Origin: Mesorhizobium sp. GbtcB19
GTDB taxonomy: Bacteria > Pseudomonadota > Alphaproteobacteria > Rhizobiales > Rhizobiaceae
Reading direction: 5' to 3'
Assembly: GCF_019091085.1 (NCBI RefSeq)
Contig: NZ_JAGXJY010000001.1
Location: 248,001 to 312,000 of the forward strand
DNA length: 64,000 bases
A model generated the notes under the pieces. That model searched no databases. It was not told where the DNA came from and worked only from the letters and a program-made list of their open reading frames with translations. The translations under genes and the position numbers were made by a program. Below, piece after piece: positions 15,084 through 24,341 of this stretch (position 1 is its first letter; the number at the start of each line of letters is the position of its first letter).

Positions 15084-16739
15084 TCAGGCCTTGTCCAGCC
15101 AGACCTTGTCCAGCTGCAGTTCGAAGGTCTGATGCATGCCGAGGTTCTTCACGTAAGGGGCATGGTGGCGGTAGAGCGAGCGCCAGAACGCCTGGACGAG
15201 AATGCCGGAGTCCTGCAGGATGAACTCCACCTCCTTCATCATTTCCTTGCGCTTTTCGGGGTCGGCGATGGCCATCGCCGCGTTGAGCTTCTTGTCGAAA
15301 TCCGGATTGGCGTAGCCAGATTCGTTCCACGCCTCACCGCTGCGATAGGCGATCGCCAGCACCTGCACGCCCAGCGGCCGCATGCCCCAGTCGGTGGTCG
15401 ACCAGGGATATTTCGTCCAGTCGTTCCAGAACGAGGAACCCGGGATGATGGTGCGCTTGACCTTGAACCCGGCATCGCGCATCTGCGCGGCGACGACGTC
15501 GGCCGGGTCCTTCACATAGTCCGCATCGTAGGAGATGAGCTCGAACTCGTGATCCGTCTGGCCGGCCTCGGCCATCAGCGCCTTGGCCTTCGCCAGGTCG
15601 CGCGGAACTTTCGGCAGCGCGTAATATTCCGGATGGATCTGACAGACATGGTGGTTTTCGGCGACTTGGCCCAGGCCGCTGTAGCCAAGCTTCAGCACCG
15701 TCTCGTTGTCGACCGCCAGCTGGATGGCATTGCGCACCCGCTTGTCGTCATAAGGCTTGTTGGTCACGTTGGTGCGCAGCACGATGGTGCCGGCGGTGAC
15801 CACCTGCTCCTTGACCAGGCCCATGCTGTCATAGAGATCGACCGTGCCGCCGACCGTCTGATAGTTGCAATCGATCTCGCCGGCCTCGAAGGCGCTGCCG
15901 ATGGCCGGGTTGGAGGCGTCGGATCCGTAGTCGGTCCAGTCGACGCCGTCGAGATAGGGCTCGCCGCCGAACCAGGTGAAGTCCTTGCGCCGCCGCACCG
16001 AGGCCGATTCACCGACCTTGTACGAGATCAGCTCATAGGGGCCGGTGCCGGGCGTCTTCAGCATGTTGGCGCCGTTCTTGTCGAAGTCGCGATGGACGAT
16101 GACCGCCGGATAGTCGGAAAAGCCCGGGATGATGGTGACGTCCGACTGGTTGCATTTCAGCTTCACCGTATGGTCGTCGACCTTGGTGATGGCGCCTGCG
16201 GCGGCCTTCTTGGTGGTCGTGTCGATCAGCGAGCCCATGCGTCCGGCCATCGAATTGCCTTCGGCCGCCTTATCGCACCAGCGTGCGATGTTGTAGACGA
16301 TGTCGTCGGCGTTGAAGTCGTCGCCGTTCGACCATTTCACGCCCTTGCGCAAATGCAGCGTGTATTCGGTGGCGTCGTCGCTCACCTCCCAGCTCTCGAC
16401 CAGGTGGCCCTCGAAGGTGAAGTCGGTGGTGTAGCGGATCATATAGTCGTTGCACTGGCGCATGACGTTGGCGATTTCCGACCAGTCCCAGGCGCGCGGA
16501 TCCTTCATGTCCTTGATGATCATCTGCATCTTCAGGATGCCGCCCTTCTTGCCGGGCAAAGGTGCGGCGGCCTTGGCCGGCTCGATCCCTGCCATCGAAT
16601 AGGCGAGCGCCGTGGAAGCGCCCATCACGCTGGCCATGGCGAGGAATTCGCGGCGGTCCATCCCGCCTTTTTTGACTTCGACTGCGTAGCTTTCGATGAC
16701 CGCCGGGACGCGGTCACCGTCGCTCTTGAACATTGTCAT
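15084..16739 (-). CDS. ABC transporter substrate-binding protein, family 5, Tat signal
   Basis: 551 residues from ATG 16739 (GGAG upstream). [20 protein letters not shown] carries the twin-arginine signal (Arg 29-30), so the protein is exported folded. The mature part has the family 5 pattern: [20 protein letters not shown] followed by a [20 protein letters not shown] block, which in relatives binds peptides, nickel or opine-like compounds. No permease or ATPase genes adjoin it, so it must use a transporter encoded elsewhere. It leads a minus-strand set with the DMGDH-like and SMP-30 genes and has a GGCC-flanked AT-rich dyad in its upstream region. Confidence 0.92.
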   Translation of the reverse strand: MTMFKSDGDRVPAVIESYAVEVKKGGMDRREFLAMASVMGASTALAYSMAGIEPAKAAAPLPGKKGGILKMQMIIKDMKDPRAWDWSEIANVMRQCNDYMIRYTTDFTFEGHLVESWEVSDDATEYTLHLRKGVKWSNGDDFNADDIVYNIARWCDKAAEGNSMAGRMGSLIDTTTKKAAAGAITKVDDHTVKLKCNQSDVTIIPGFSDYPAVIVHRDFDKNGANMLKTPGTGPYELISYKVGESASVRRRKDFTWFGGEPYLDGVDWTDYGSDASNPAIGSAFEAGEIDCNYQTVGGTVDLYDSMGLVKEQVVTAGTIVLRTNVTNKPYDDKRVRNAIQLAVDNETVLKLGYSGLGQVAENHHVCQIHPEYYALPKVPRDLAKAKALMAEAGQTDHEFELISYDADYVKDPADVVAAQMRDAGFKVKRTIIPGSSFWNDWTKYPWSTTDWGMRPLGVQVLAIAYRSGEAWNESGYANPDFDKKLNAAMAIADPEKRKEMMKEVEFILQDSGILVQAFWRSLYRHHAPYVKNLGMHQTFELQLDKVWLDKA

Positions 16740-16881
16740 CGTTGTTCTCCGGTTCAGGGCTTTTTGCCCGTTGCATTCCCCTTGCGGCACGCATGTTAGG
16801 GGCGATGCAAAAATCCCGGAAGGGCTCGATCCTTCACAAACCGCAGAAAACCGGCCTTTGAGACCTAAAAAAACAATGCCA

Positions 16882-16906
16882 TTGGCCCGTCAAATTTTTG
16901 AGGCCG
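16882..16906. promoter_or_regulatory. GGCC-flanked AT-rich site upstream of the substrate-binding gene
   Basis: TTGGCC and GGCC bracket CGTCAAATTTTTGA. The arrangement resembles the two better dyads at 17883 and 36519 and is a candidate site for the adjacent GcvA-like regulator, although the spacing (14 rather than 11) differs. Confidence 0.3.
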
Positions 16907-16915
16907 AAACCGGTG

Positions 16916-17809
16916 CTAAGGCCGAGCCGCGTCTTCCCTGGCTCTCGAAAGGATCCATTCCTTGACCGTGCGCGCGATGTTTCCTTTCGAAAGCTGGCTC
17001 TCGGTCAGATAGTAATTCCAGGGGCTTGGCGGTCGCACCGGAAACGGCTCGACGAGCAGCCCGCGATCCATGTAGGCGTGTGAGAGCGAACGCTGCGTGG
17101 CGACCAGGCCGGCGCCCATGGCGGCGAGCTCGAGCGCGATGTTGGAGGCATTGGTCGACAGGCCCTTGTCGTGCTCCTCCAGATCGACGCCAAGCGCCTC
17201 TGCGACCACTTGCCAATATTCCTGGCGGCCGTGAACGAAGATCCAGTCCACCTTGAGCATGTCCTGCGGCGTCTTCAGCGCATGCTCGCCTTCGAGCATG
17301 CCGGGCGCGCACAAAAGGACCAGTTCGTCGTTCCACAGCGGAATGGCCGCGGGCGGCCGGTCGTCGAAGCGTCGCGTCGAGATGGTGATGTCGGCGATCT
17401 GCTCGCTGATGTCCTCCCAGATCGTGCCGTGCAGCACGATCTCGATCTCCGGATGCTTTTTCCGGAATGCGGCCATGCACCCCGCCAGCCAGTTCTCCGC
17501 GAGGCTCATCGGGCAGGAAACCACCACCGTGCGGTTGCGTGAGGAAGCCACGATCGCTTCGGTCGCCTGGTCGATCTGGTCGAGCGCCTGCCGCAGCGTC
17601 GGCAGGAACGCCTCCCCCATCTCGGTCAGCTTCAGGCTGCGCGGATAGCGTATGAACAATTGCCGGCCGATATAGTGTTCCAGCGCCCGCACATGTGTGC
17701 TGACCGCCGCCTGGGTGTAGCCCAGCTCCTTGGCCGCCGTGGTGAAGCTCAAATGACGGGCCGAGCTCTCGAACGAGCGGATATAATTCAAGGGGGGTGG
17801 CGGCTTCAT
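16916..17809 (-). CDS. LysR-family regulator, GcvA-like
   Basis: 297 residues from ATG 17809 with AGGAGACCGGG just upstream. The N-terminus has the LysR helix-turn-helix with the GcvA signature (PPLNYIRSFESSARHLSFTT, AAKELGYTQAAVSTHVRALE). The rest is the two-lobed effector domain. It is transcribed away from the mmgE/prpD-sox operon across a 172-base gap that holds a T-N11-A type dyad. It is the only regulator inside the catabolic island and is the natural candidate to control it; GcvA relatives often respond to glycine or related amino acids. Confidence 0.93.
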   Translation of the reverse strand: MKPPPPLNYIRSFESSARHLSFTTAAKELGYTQAAVSTHVRALEHYIGRQLFIRYPRSLKLTEMGEAFLPTLRQALDQIDQATEAIVASSRNRTVVVSCPMSLAENWLAGCMAAFRKKHPEIEIVLHGTIWEDISEQIADITISTRRFDDRPPAAIPLWNDELVLLCAPGMLEGEHALKTPQDMLKVDWIFVHGRQEYWQVVAEALGVDLEEHDKGLSTNASNIALELAAMGAGLVATQRSLSHAYMDRGLLVEPFPVRPPSPWNYYLTESQLSKGNIARTVKEWILSRAREDAARP

Positions 17810-17882
17810 CCCGGTCTCCTGCTTCCACACTCGCCATAGCTATCGCACGAGCAATCGGCCATTGAATTGCAGACGAGCGACA

Positions 17883-17906
17883 TGGCATCAATATTTTTGG
17901 CCAAAG
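17883..17906. promoter_or_regulatory. Candidate LysR operator in the lysR/prpD divergent region
   Basis: TGGCA, then 11 AT-rich bases (TCAATATTTTT), then GGCCA; the right side continues AAGCCGCC. It fits the T-N11-A rule for LysR sites and matches the dyad at 36519 closely. Confidence 0.45.
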
Positions 17907-17981
17907 CCGCCAAACTAATCGCGTGCCTGCGCGATGAACCCAATTTAATGATGTTGTGAAGAGACAGGGGGAGAGAAGCGC

Positions 17982-19379
17982 GTGGCTGTGCCGTCATACC
18001 GGCGTGAGGGGCCTGTCGTCAGTTCCGATACGTTCGCCCGCCTTGCCGATTTTGTGCTGCGGCGTCCCGCTTCCGTCTTCCCTCAACCGGTGCTGGAACA
18101 GGCACGCTACCTTCTGCTCGACACGTTGGGGATCGCAGTCGCGGCCGGGCCGATGGACGCAGGCCGGATCGCGCGCGACGCCGCCGTGCTGCTCTATGGT
18201 TCGAGCGATCCGCAATATTCGGCCCGCATGCTGTTCGACGGGCGCCGCGCCAGCATCGCCGGCGCGGCTTACGCTGTCGCCACGCAGACCGACAACCTCG
18301 ACGGCCATGACGGCTACAGCCCCACCAAAGGCCATATCGGCGTCGCGGTGGTGCCAGCGCTTGCCGCGCTCGCGGAAGCGAGGTCGGATCTTACCGGGCC
18401 GGAGGCGCTCGCATCCCTGATCATCGGCTACGAAGTCGCCGGCCGGGCCGGCATTGCCTTGCATGCGACGGTGAGCGACTACCACACCTCCGGCGCCTGG
18501 AATGCTCTGGGCGTGGCGGCGGTGGCGGCACGGCTGCGGCGACTCGACGAAACGCAATTGCGCGAAGCGCTCGGCATTGCCGAATATCACGGTCCGCGCA
18601 GCCAGATGATGCGCGAGATCGCCACGCCGACGATGCTGCATGACGGCTCCGGCCCGGGCGCTCTCATCGGCCTTTCGGCGGCGGTGCTCGCCGAACGCGG
18701 CTTCACCGGCGCGCCGGCGATCACCGTCGAGGCGCCGGACGTCGCGGCGCACTGGCAGGACCTCGGCGTCTTCTGGCAATCATTGCATCAATACGTGAAA
18801 CCCTACCCTATCTGCCGCTGGGCGCATGCGGCGATCGACGCGGTGCGCGGACTTTGCCTGGCGCACAATCTCGACGCCTCGGACATCGCCAACGTTCAGG
18901 TCAACAGCTTCCACTATGCGGCCACGCTGTTCGACGGCATGCCGGACACGACCTCGAAGGCGCAGTACAGCCTGCGCTTCGCCGTCGCGACCTTCATTCT
19001 CCATGGGCGCATCGGGCTGGAGCATATTTCCGGCGCCGGGCTCAAGGATGCCGCGGTCGCGGACATGCTCACCCGCATTGCGGTCACCGAAAGCGAGCGC
19101 CACAGCGCCCGCTTCCCGGCCGGCCGCTGGGCCGACGTCGTGATCTCGACCAACGATGGACGTGTGCTGATGTCGGGCGACGTGCACGCGCGCGGCGGCC
19201 CGGAAGCGCCGATGACCAAGCAGGATGTCGAGGCCAAATACATGGAGTTCGCCGCGCCCGTGCTCGGCTCCGGCCGCGCCACGGCGATCCGCGACGCTGT
19301 GCTTTCGCTCAATGACCGCGACAGCCGCTTCTCCGATCTCTCGGCGCTGCTCTACAATCCGCCCAAGATTTCGAGCTGA
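17982..19379 (+). CDS. MmgE/PrpD-family protein
   Basis: 465 residues from GTG 17982, preceded by GGGGGAGAG. It matches the MmgE/PrpD family along its length: YLLLDTLGIAVAAGPMDAG, then DNLDGHDGYSPTKGHIGVAV with the conserved Asp/His/Lys cluster, and the C-terminal YSLRFAVAT block. Founding members are 2-methylcitrate dehydratase and cis-aconitate decarboxylase; many others, including iminodisuccinate epimerase, handle different carboxylates. It is the first gene of a nine-gene operon, 7 bases before soxB. The reaction is unknown; a dehydratase or epimerase acting on a pathway carboxylate is likely. Confidence 0.88.
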   Translation: MAVPSYRREGPVVSSDTFARLADFVLRRPASVFPQPVLEQARYLLLDTLGIAVAAGPMDAGRIARDAAVLLYGSSDPQYSARMLFDGRRASIAGAAYAVATQTDNLDGHDGYSPTKGHIGVAVVPALAALAEARSDLTGPEALASLIIGYEVAGRAGIALHATVSDYHTSGAWNALGVAAVAARLRRLDETQLREALGIAEYHGPRSQMMREIATPTMLHDGSGPGALIGLSAAVLAERGFTGAPAITVEAPDVAAHWQDLGVFWQSLHQYVKPYPICRWAHAAIDAVRGLCLAHNLDASDIANVQVNSFHYAATLFDGMPDTTSKAQYSLRFAVATFILHGRIGLEHISGAGLKDAAVADMLTRIAVTESERHSARFPAGRWADVVISTNDGRVLMSGDVHARGGPEAPMTKQDVEAKYMEFAAPVLGSGRATAIRDAVLSLNDRDSRFSDLSALLYNPPKISS

Positions 19380-19386
19380 GCCCGCA

Positions 19387-20628
19387 ATGCCCCTCAGGCT
19401 TCTGAAATACGGTCTCAGCAGGGACTATCCGGTCAGCGGCGACATCCCGGCCACACCCGCGCTGAAGCCTGCCTACGACGTCGTCATCATCGGCGGCGGC
19501 GGACATGGACTGTCCTGCGCGCATCATCTGGCAAAGTATCACGGCATAAAGAGCGTCGCGGTGCTGGAGAAAGGCTACCTCGCCGGCGGCAACACCGCGC
19601 GCAACACCACCACCATCCGTTCCAACTACATCACGCCGGAAGGCATCGCCTTCTACAAGGAAGGCGTCGAGCTGTTCGAGCGCCTGTCGCAAGAACTCGA
19701 CTTCAACGTGATGTTCTCGCAGCGCGGCCAGCTCACGCTCGCGCACACCGAAGCGACGATGCGCAGCTTCCACATGCGCGCCGAAATGGGCAAGCACATG
19801 GGCACGCGCACCGAGGTCGTCGACCAGAAGGGCGTCGAAGAGCTCTGCCCGCTCATCAACATGGACTATGGTGGCGCGCTCGAAATCCTCGGCGGGCTCT
19901 GGCATGCCGACGGCGGAACGGCGCGCCACGATGCGGTCGCCTGGGGCTATGCCGCGCAGGCGTCGCGGCGCGGCGTCGAGATCCACCAGCGCACCGAGGT
20001 GCAGGGCTTCGAGGTCGTCGGCGACCGCGTTCAGGCCGTCAAGACGAACAGGGGCCGCGTCGCCTGCGGCCAGGTGCTGATCGCCACCGGCGGCATGAAC
20101 TACGACGTCGCGCTGATGGCCGGCGTTGAGCTTCCCATCCGCTGCTATCCGCTGCAGGCGATGGTGACCCAACCCCTGAAGCCTTGGCTGCACACACTGG
20201 TTTCCTCGGTGTCGCTGCACACCTATCTCGTCCAGTCCTCGCGTGGCGAGGTCGTCATCGGCGGCGGCTCCGATCCCTACCAGCTCTATTCGACGCGCTC
20301 GACGCTCGACATGAAGGTGCACCTCGCGGAAGGCGCCGTCCATCTGTTCCCCTTCCTGCAGGGCGTGCGGCTGCTGAGGCAATGGGCCGGCATCACCGAC
20401 ATGACGCCGGACTACAGTCCGATCATGGGCGCCAGCCCGCTCGCCAACCTCTGGCTCGACTGCGGCTGGGGCACCTGGGGCTTCAAGGCGACGCCCGTCG
20501 CGGGAAAGCGCATGGCGCAGACGATAGCCGATGGCCGCGTGCCCGATATCCTCAAACCATTCGCATTGGAGCGCTTCGAAACCTTCAGGCTGCTCAATGA
20601 AATGGGCGCGACCGCCGCGAGCCACTGA
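19387..20628 (+). CDS. soxB: Sarcosine oxidase beta subunit-like
   Basis: 413 residues. VVIIGGGGHGLSCAHHLAKY is the FAD fold, YLAGGNTARNTTTIRSNY is the typical SoxB loop, and GGTARHDAVAWGYA (around 177-190) includes the His in the FMN-attachment region of heterotetrameric sarcosine oxidase. DCGWGTWGFKATPVAGK closes the FAD domain. It should hold FAD and FMN and be the site of N-methyl amine oxidation. It is followed 3 bases later by the delta subunit, then alpha and gamma, in the order B-D-A-G used by genuine sox operons. The substrate may be another secondary amine. Confidence 0.93.
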   Translation: MPLRLLKYGLSRDYPVSGDIPATPALKPAYDVVIIGGGGHGLSCAHHLAKYHGIKSVAVLEKGYLAGGNTARNTTTIRSNYITPEGIAFYKEGVELFERLSQELDFNVMFSQRGQLTLAHTEATMRSFHMRAEMGKHMGTRTEVVDQKGVEELCPLINMDYGGALEILGGLWHADGGTARHDAVAWGYAAQASRRGVEIHQRTEVQGFEVVGDRVQAVKTNRGRVACGQVLIATGGMNYDVALMAGVELPIRCYPLQAMVTQPLKPWLHTLVSSVSLHTYLVQSSRGEVVIGGGSDPYQLYSTRSTLDMKVHLAEGAVHLFPFLQGVRLLRQWAGITDMTPDYSPIMGASPLANLWLDCGWGTWGFKATPVAGKRMAQTIADGRVPDILKPFALERFETFRLLNEMGATAASH

Positions 20629-20631
20629 CAG

Positions 20632-20898
20632 ATGAAACTGCTGACCTGCCCCATGAACGGCCCGCGCAACATCGACGAGTTCCAGTCCTTCGGACCGGTG
20701 CGCGCGAGGCCCGATCCGAACGCAACCGCTGACCCGGAATGGTCGCGGCATCTGTTCCGCGCCGAGAACCGCCAGGGCGTCGTCGTCGAGTGGTGGCGGC
20801 ACGTGCCGAGCAACTATTTCTTCCTGGCCGAGCGCGATCTGGTCAGCAACGAGATCATCCGCACCTTCGACGCGTCCGAACCGCGGGGCCGCGCATGA
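20632..20898 (+). CDS. soxD: Sarcosine oxidase delta subunit-like, altered zinc site
   Basis: 88 residues. It has the delta-subunit layout (MKLLTCPMNGPRNIDEFQSF, then VVEWWRHVPSNYFFLAERD). Characterised delta subunits bind zinc through Cys6, Cys9, His59 and Cys63. Here Cys6 and His57 remain but Asn9 and Asn61 replace the two other Cys, so the classical zinc site cannot form. The gene overlaps the alpha-subunit ATG in an ATGA, so complex assembly is still expected. This points to a divergent branch of the enzyme family, perhaps with another substrate. Confidence 0.88.
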   Translation: MKLLTCPMNGPRNIDEFQSFGPVRARPDPNATADPEWSRHLFRAENRQGVVVEWWRHVPSNYFFLAERDLVSNEIIRTFDASEPRGRA

Positions 20899-23750
20899 AC
20901 CGGCTGCCCGCCCCTTTCGGAAGCCGCATCGATCGCAGCCGCCCCATCCGCTTCAGCTTCGAAGGCAAGCCCTTCGAAGGCTATGCAGGCGACAGCATGG
21001 CCAGCGCGCTCGCCGCGTCCGGCCAATGGGTGCTGTCGCGCTCGTTCAAATATCACCGTCCGCGCGGCATCCTGTCGATGACCGGGGCCGACGCCAACGC
21101 GCTGGTGCAGTTGCCGTCCGACCCGAACGTTGCCGCCGAGCGCACGCCGATCAGCGAAGGGTTGCGGGTCAGCGCGCAGAACGTCAACGGCTCGCTCGAG
21201 CATGATCGTGACGCCGTCATGGACAGGTTCGGCCGCTTCCTGCCGGTCGGTTTCTACTACCGTACCTTCATGGGCCCGCGCCGCGACAGCTGGCTGAAAT
21301 TCTGGGAGCCTATAATCCGCCGCAAGGCAGGCCTGGGCCTCGTCGACACCAAGGCGCCGCACCGCCATTTCGACAAGACCCATCTGCATTGCGACGTGCT
21401 CGTGGTCGGCGCCGGCCCGGCGGGACTGAGCGCCGCGATCGCCGCCGCCGAGGCCGGCGCAGATGTGGTGCTGTGCGACGAGAATCCCGAGATCGGCGGC
21501 GCGCTGACTTATGGCCGCTACGATCCGGCCATCCTCTCCGGCCTGTCGTCAAAGCTTGAGGCGCTTCCCAATCTCAAGGTGCTGACCGGCACCGTCTGCA
21601 ATGGCTGGTACGAGGACAATTGGCTGCCGCTGATCCAGGGCGACCGGCTTCATCGCACGCGTGCCCGGGAAGTGATCCTGGCGACCGGCGCCATCGAGCA
21701 ACCGGCCGTCTTCCGCAACAACGATCTGCCGGGGATCATGCTCGGCGGCGCCGCGCAGCGCCTGATCCGCCACTATGGCGTGCGGCCCGGCCAAAGTGCG
21801 GTGGTGCTCGCCGCCAATGACGACGGTTATCGGACGGCCCTCGACCTGCTCGATGCGGGCCTATCGGTCGTCGAGCTTGTCGATCCGAGGCCTGCCGGTG
21901 TAGCCGGCTCGCTGGAAGCCGAACTCCGCGGCAAGGGCGTCGCCATCCGCAACGGCGCGACCGTCGAGGCGGCGGAAGGCACGGCCGGAAATCGTCACCT
22001 CGCCCGCGTCCGCGTCGGTGGAAGCTGGACCGCCTGCGATCTGCTCGCCGTTTCGATCGGCAGCGCGCCGGCATGGCAATTGCCATGTCAGGCCGGCGGC
22101 AAGGTCGGTTACGATGCCGGCATGCAAACGATGACGATCACGCTGCCGCAAGGTTCCGTCCATCTCGCCGGCGCCGTTGCCGGAGCGGACGATCTGGAAG
22201 ATGCGATCGCCAGCGGCCGGCGCGCGGCTGCAAACGCGCTTTCACGGCTCGGCCACGCAGTGGCGGTAGAATCTCCGGTCACACCGAAAACCATTCGGCC
22301 ACGCTATGTGCAGCCCATCGTCGCCGACCCCAAGGGGCGCGACTTCGTCGACTTCGACGAGGACCTGCAGGTCAAGGATCTGCAGAACGCGACCAAGGAG
22401 GGCTATCGCGAGATCGAGCTGGTCAAGCGCTTCACCACCGTCGGCATGGGTCCGAGCCAGGGGCGCCATTCGGCCCTGGCCACGGCCCGGATCGTCGCCG
22501 AGGCGACCGGCCGAACCGTCGGCGAAATCGGCATCACCACGGCGCGTCCTCCCGTCGGGCCGGAAACGCTCGGCGTGCTCGCCGGCCACCACGAAGTGCT
22601 GGAGCGCCGCACCGCGCTGCACGCGCGGCATGTCGCGCTGAATGCCGCGATGAAGCCGGTCGGCGCCTGGTGGCGGCCCTATTACTACGGCGACGCCAGC
22701 AGCGCCGGGGAAGCCGTCCGCGAGGAAATCCTCGCCGTGCGCGAAGGCGTCGGCCTGCTCGACGTCTCGACCCTCGGCAAACTGGAGATCCGCGGGCCGG
22801 ACGCCGGTGAATTTCTCGACCGCCTCTACACGATGGCGCATGCCAACCAGCCTGTCGGTCGCGTCCGCTATTGCCTGATGCTCAACGAGATGGGTTCGGT
22901 GGTCGACGATGGCGTCGCCTACCGGATGGCGCAGGATCAGTTCTATGTGACGGCAACCACCGGCGCCGTCGCGCGCGTCTATGCCGACATGCTATTCTGG
23001 AACGCCGAGTGGCGCCTGAAGGTCGACGTGCTCAACCTGACCGGCGCGTTCTCAGGCCTCAACGTCACCGGACCCAAGGCGCGTCAAGTGCTTGGGGCGC
23101 TGGAGAGCGACATCGATTTCAGCCGCGATGCCTTCCCCTATCTCAGCGGCCGCGACGGCATGGTCGCCGGCGTGCCGGTGCGGGTGATGCGCATCGGCTT
23201 CACGGGCGAGCTCAGCTACGAACTGCATTGTCCCTCGAGCCTCGCGCCCAGCCTCTGGGATGCGGTGATGGCGGCGGGCCGACCGCATGGCTTGCGTCCC
23301 TACGGCCTGGAAGCGTCCCGCATATTGCGCCTGGAGAAAGGTCATATCCTGATCGGCCAGGACACGGACGCGATCACCACGCCCGACGAACTGGGCTTCG
23401 GCTGGGCGGTCTCGAAGAAGAAGCCGTTCTTCGTCGGCAAGCGCTCCATCGAGATGCGCGCAAGGCTCGGGCAGACCCGCAAGCTGGTCGGGTTGAACTT
23501 CCCCGCCGGCACCCGAAACATCCCGGGCGAAAGCTGCCTGGTTCTGCGCGGCGGCGCCCCTGTCGGCCAGACCACCTCGGTCGGATATTCGCCGTCGCTC
23601 GGGCGCCATATCGCGCTCGCCTATGTCCATGTCGACGACCAGGCGGAAGGCAGCCGCGTGACGGTGAAATGCCGCAACGGCGAACTCATCGAAGCACCAG
23701 TCGTCGCCCACGCCTTCTTCGACCCGACCAACGCGCGGCAGGAGATCTAG
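20895..23750 (+). CDS. soxA: Sarcosine oxidase alpha subunit-like
   Basis: 951 residues. The N-terminal 2Fe-2S-ferredoxin-like fold (IRFSFEGKPFEGYAGDSMAS), the central NAD/FAD-type domain (DVLVVGAGPAGLSAAIAAAE around 170; VILATGAIEQPAVFRNNDLP) and a C-terminal GcvT tetrahydrofolate domain (LDVSTLGKLEIRGPDAGEFL, GFTGELSYELH) are in the SoxA order. With SoxB it should oxidise an N-methyl group and pass the one-carbon unit to folate. The ATG overlaps the soxD stop by 4 bases and its stop directly abuts the soxG ATG, showing tight coupling. Confidence 0.94.
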   Translation: MNRLPAPFGSRIDRSRPIRFSFEGKPFEGYAGDSMASALAASGQWVLSRSFKYHRPRGILSMTGADANALVQLPSDPNVAAERTPISEGLRVSAQNVNGSLEHDRDAVMDRFGRFLPVGFYYRTFMGPRRDSWLKFWEPIIRRKAGLGLVDTKAPHRHFDKTHLHCDVLVVGAGPAGLSAAIAAAEAGADVVLCDENPEIGGALTYGRYDPAILSGLSSKLEALPNLKVLTGTVCNGWYEDNWLPLIQGDRLHRTRAREVILATGAIEQPAVFRNNDLPGIMLGGAAQRLIRHYGVRPGQSAVVLAANDDGYRTALDLLDAGLSVVELVDPRPAGVAGSLEAELRGKGVAIRNGATVEAAEGTAGNRHLARVRVGGSWTACDLLAVSIGSAPAWQLPCQAGGKVGYDAGMQTMTITLPQGSVHLAGAVAGADDLEDAIASGRRAAANALSRLGHAVAVESPVTPKTIRPRYVQPIVADPKGRDFVDFDEDLQVKDLQNATKEGYREIELVKRFTTVGMGPSQGRHSALATARIVAEATGRTVGEIGITTARPPVGPETLGVLAGHHEVLERRTALHARHVALNAAMKPVGAWWRPYYYGDASSAGEAVREEILAVREGVGLLDVSTLGKLEIRGPDAGEFLDRLYTMAHANQPVGRVRYCLMLNEMGSVVDDGVAYRMAQDQFYVTATTGAVARVYADMLFWNAEWRLKVDVLNLTGAFSGLNVTGPKARQVLGALESDIDFSRDAFPYLSGRDGMVAGVPVRVMRIGFTGELSYELHCPSSLAPSLWDAVMAAGRPHGLRPYGLEASRILRLEKGHILIGQDTDAITTPDELGFGWAVSKKKPFFVGKRSIEMRARLGQTRKLVGLNFPAGTRNIPGESCLVLRGGAPVGQTTSVGYSPSLGRHIALAYVHVDDQAEGSRVTVKCRNGELIEAPVVAHAFFDPTNARQEI

Positions 23751-24332
23751 ATGGCCGCCGGCACGGCAACCCGCATCTATCCCTTCATGCCCGGCGGCGC
23801 GGCCGACGGCATCAAGCTGGTTTCCGGCGCGGTCGTGCTGAGCGATCTTACCGCCAGCCCGCGTTTTGGCCTGAAGGGCTGCGGCAGCGCCGCCTGGCTT
23901 GCCGCGCAAGGCATTCCCCTCCCGGCCGTCAATCGCATCGGCAAGCATCACGGCATGCAGGTCCTGCGCCTCGGCAACGAGGACATCCTGCTTCTCGCCG
24001 AGGGCGTGGGCGAGACGCTCGCCGAAGTCAAAACCGCTTGGCACGCCGCGACGGCGCCGAAAGGCTATTCGTCATGGCGCGAGGAAGGCTGGGCATGGCT
24101 GCGCCTTTCCGGCCCTCGCCTCGCCGAGGCGATGAACGGGCTTTGCGCGCTGGACCTGAGACCCGAAAAGTTCGGCCCGGACGACATCGCCCAGACGCGC
24201 GTCGGCCATATCGAGGCCGTGACGTTCCGTTCGCCGGCGGGTTTCGACATACTCTTCGACATCACCGCTTCCGCCTACTTCGCCCGCAGCGTGGCGGCGG
24301 TAGCCACGCATATCGACCAGCACAATGCCTAG
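23751..24332 (+). CDS. soxG: Sarcosine oxidase gamma subunit-like
   Basis: 193 residues starting immediately after the soxA stop. SoxG proteins are small GcvT-related subunits of about 180-210 residues. The middle here (SWREEGWAWLRLSGPRLAEA, then GLCALDLRPEKFGPDDIAQ) matches, and the end DILFDITASAYFARSV is the usual closing block. Weak conservation is normal for gamma subunits; operon position makes the call safe. Confidence 0.88.
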   Translation: MAAGTATRIYPFMPGGAADGIKLVSGAVVLSDLTASPRFGLKGCGSAAWLAAQGIPLPAVNRIGKHHGMQVLRLGNEDILLLAEGVGETLAEVKTAWHAATAPKGYSSWREEGWAWLRLSGPRLAEAMNGLCALDLRPEKFGPDDIAQTRVGHIEAVTFRSPAGFDILFDITASAYFARSVAAVATHIDQHNA

Positions 24333-24341
24333 AGGATTTTC

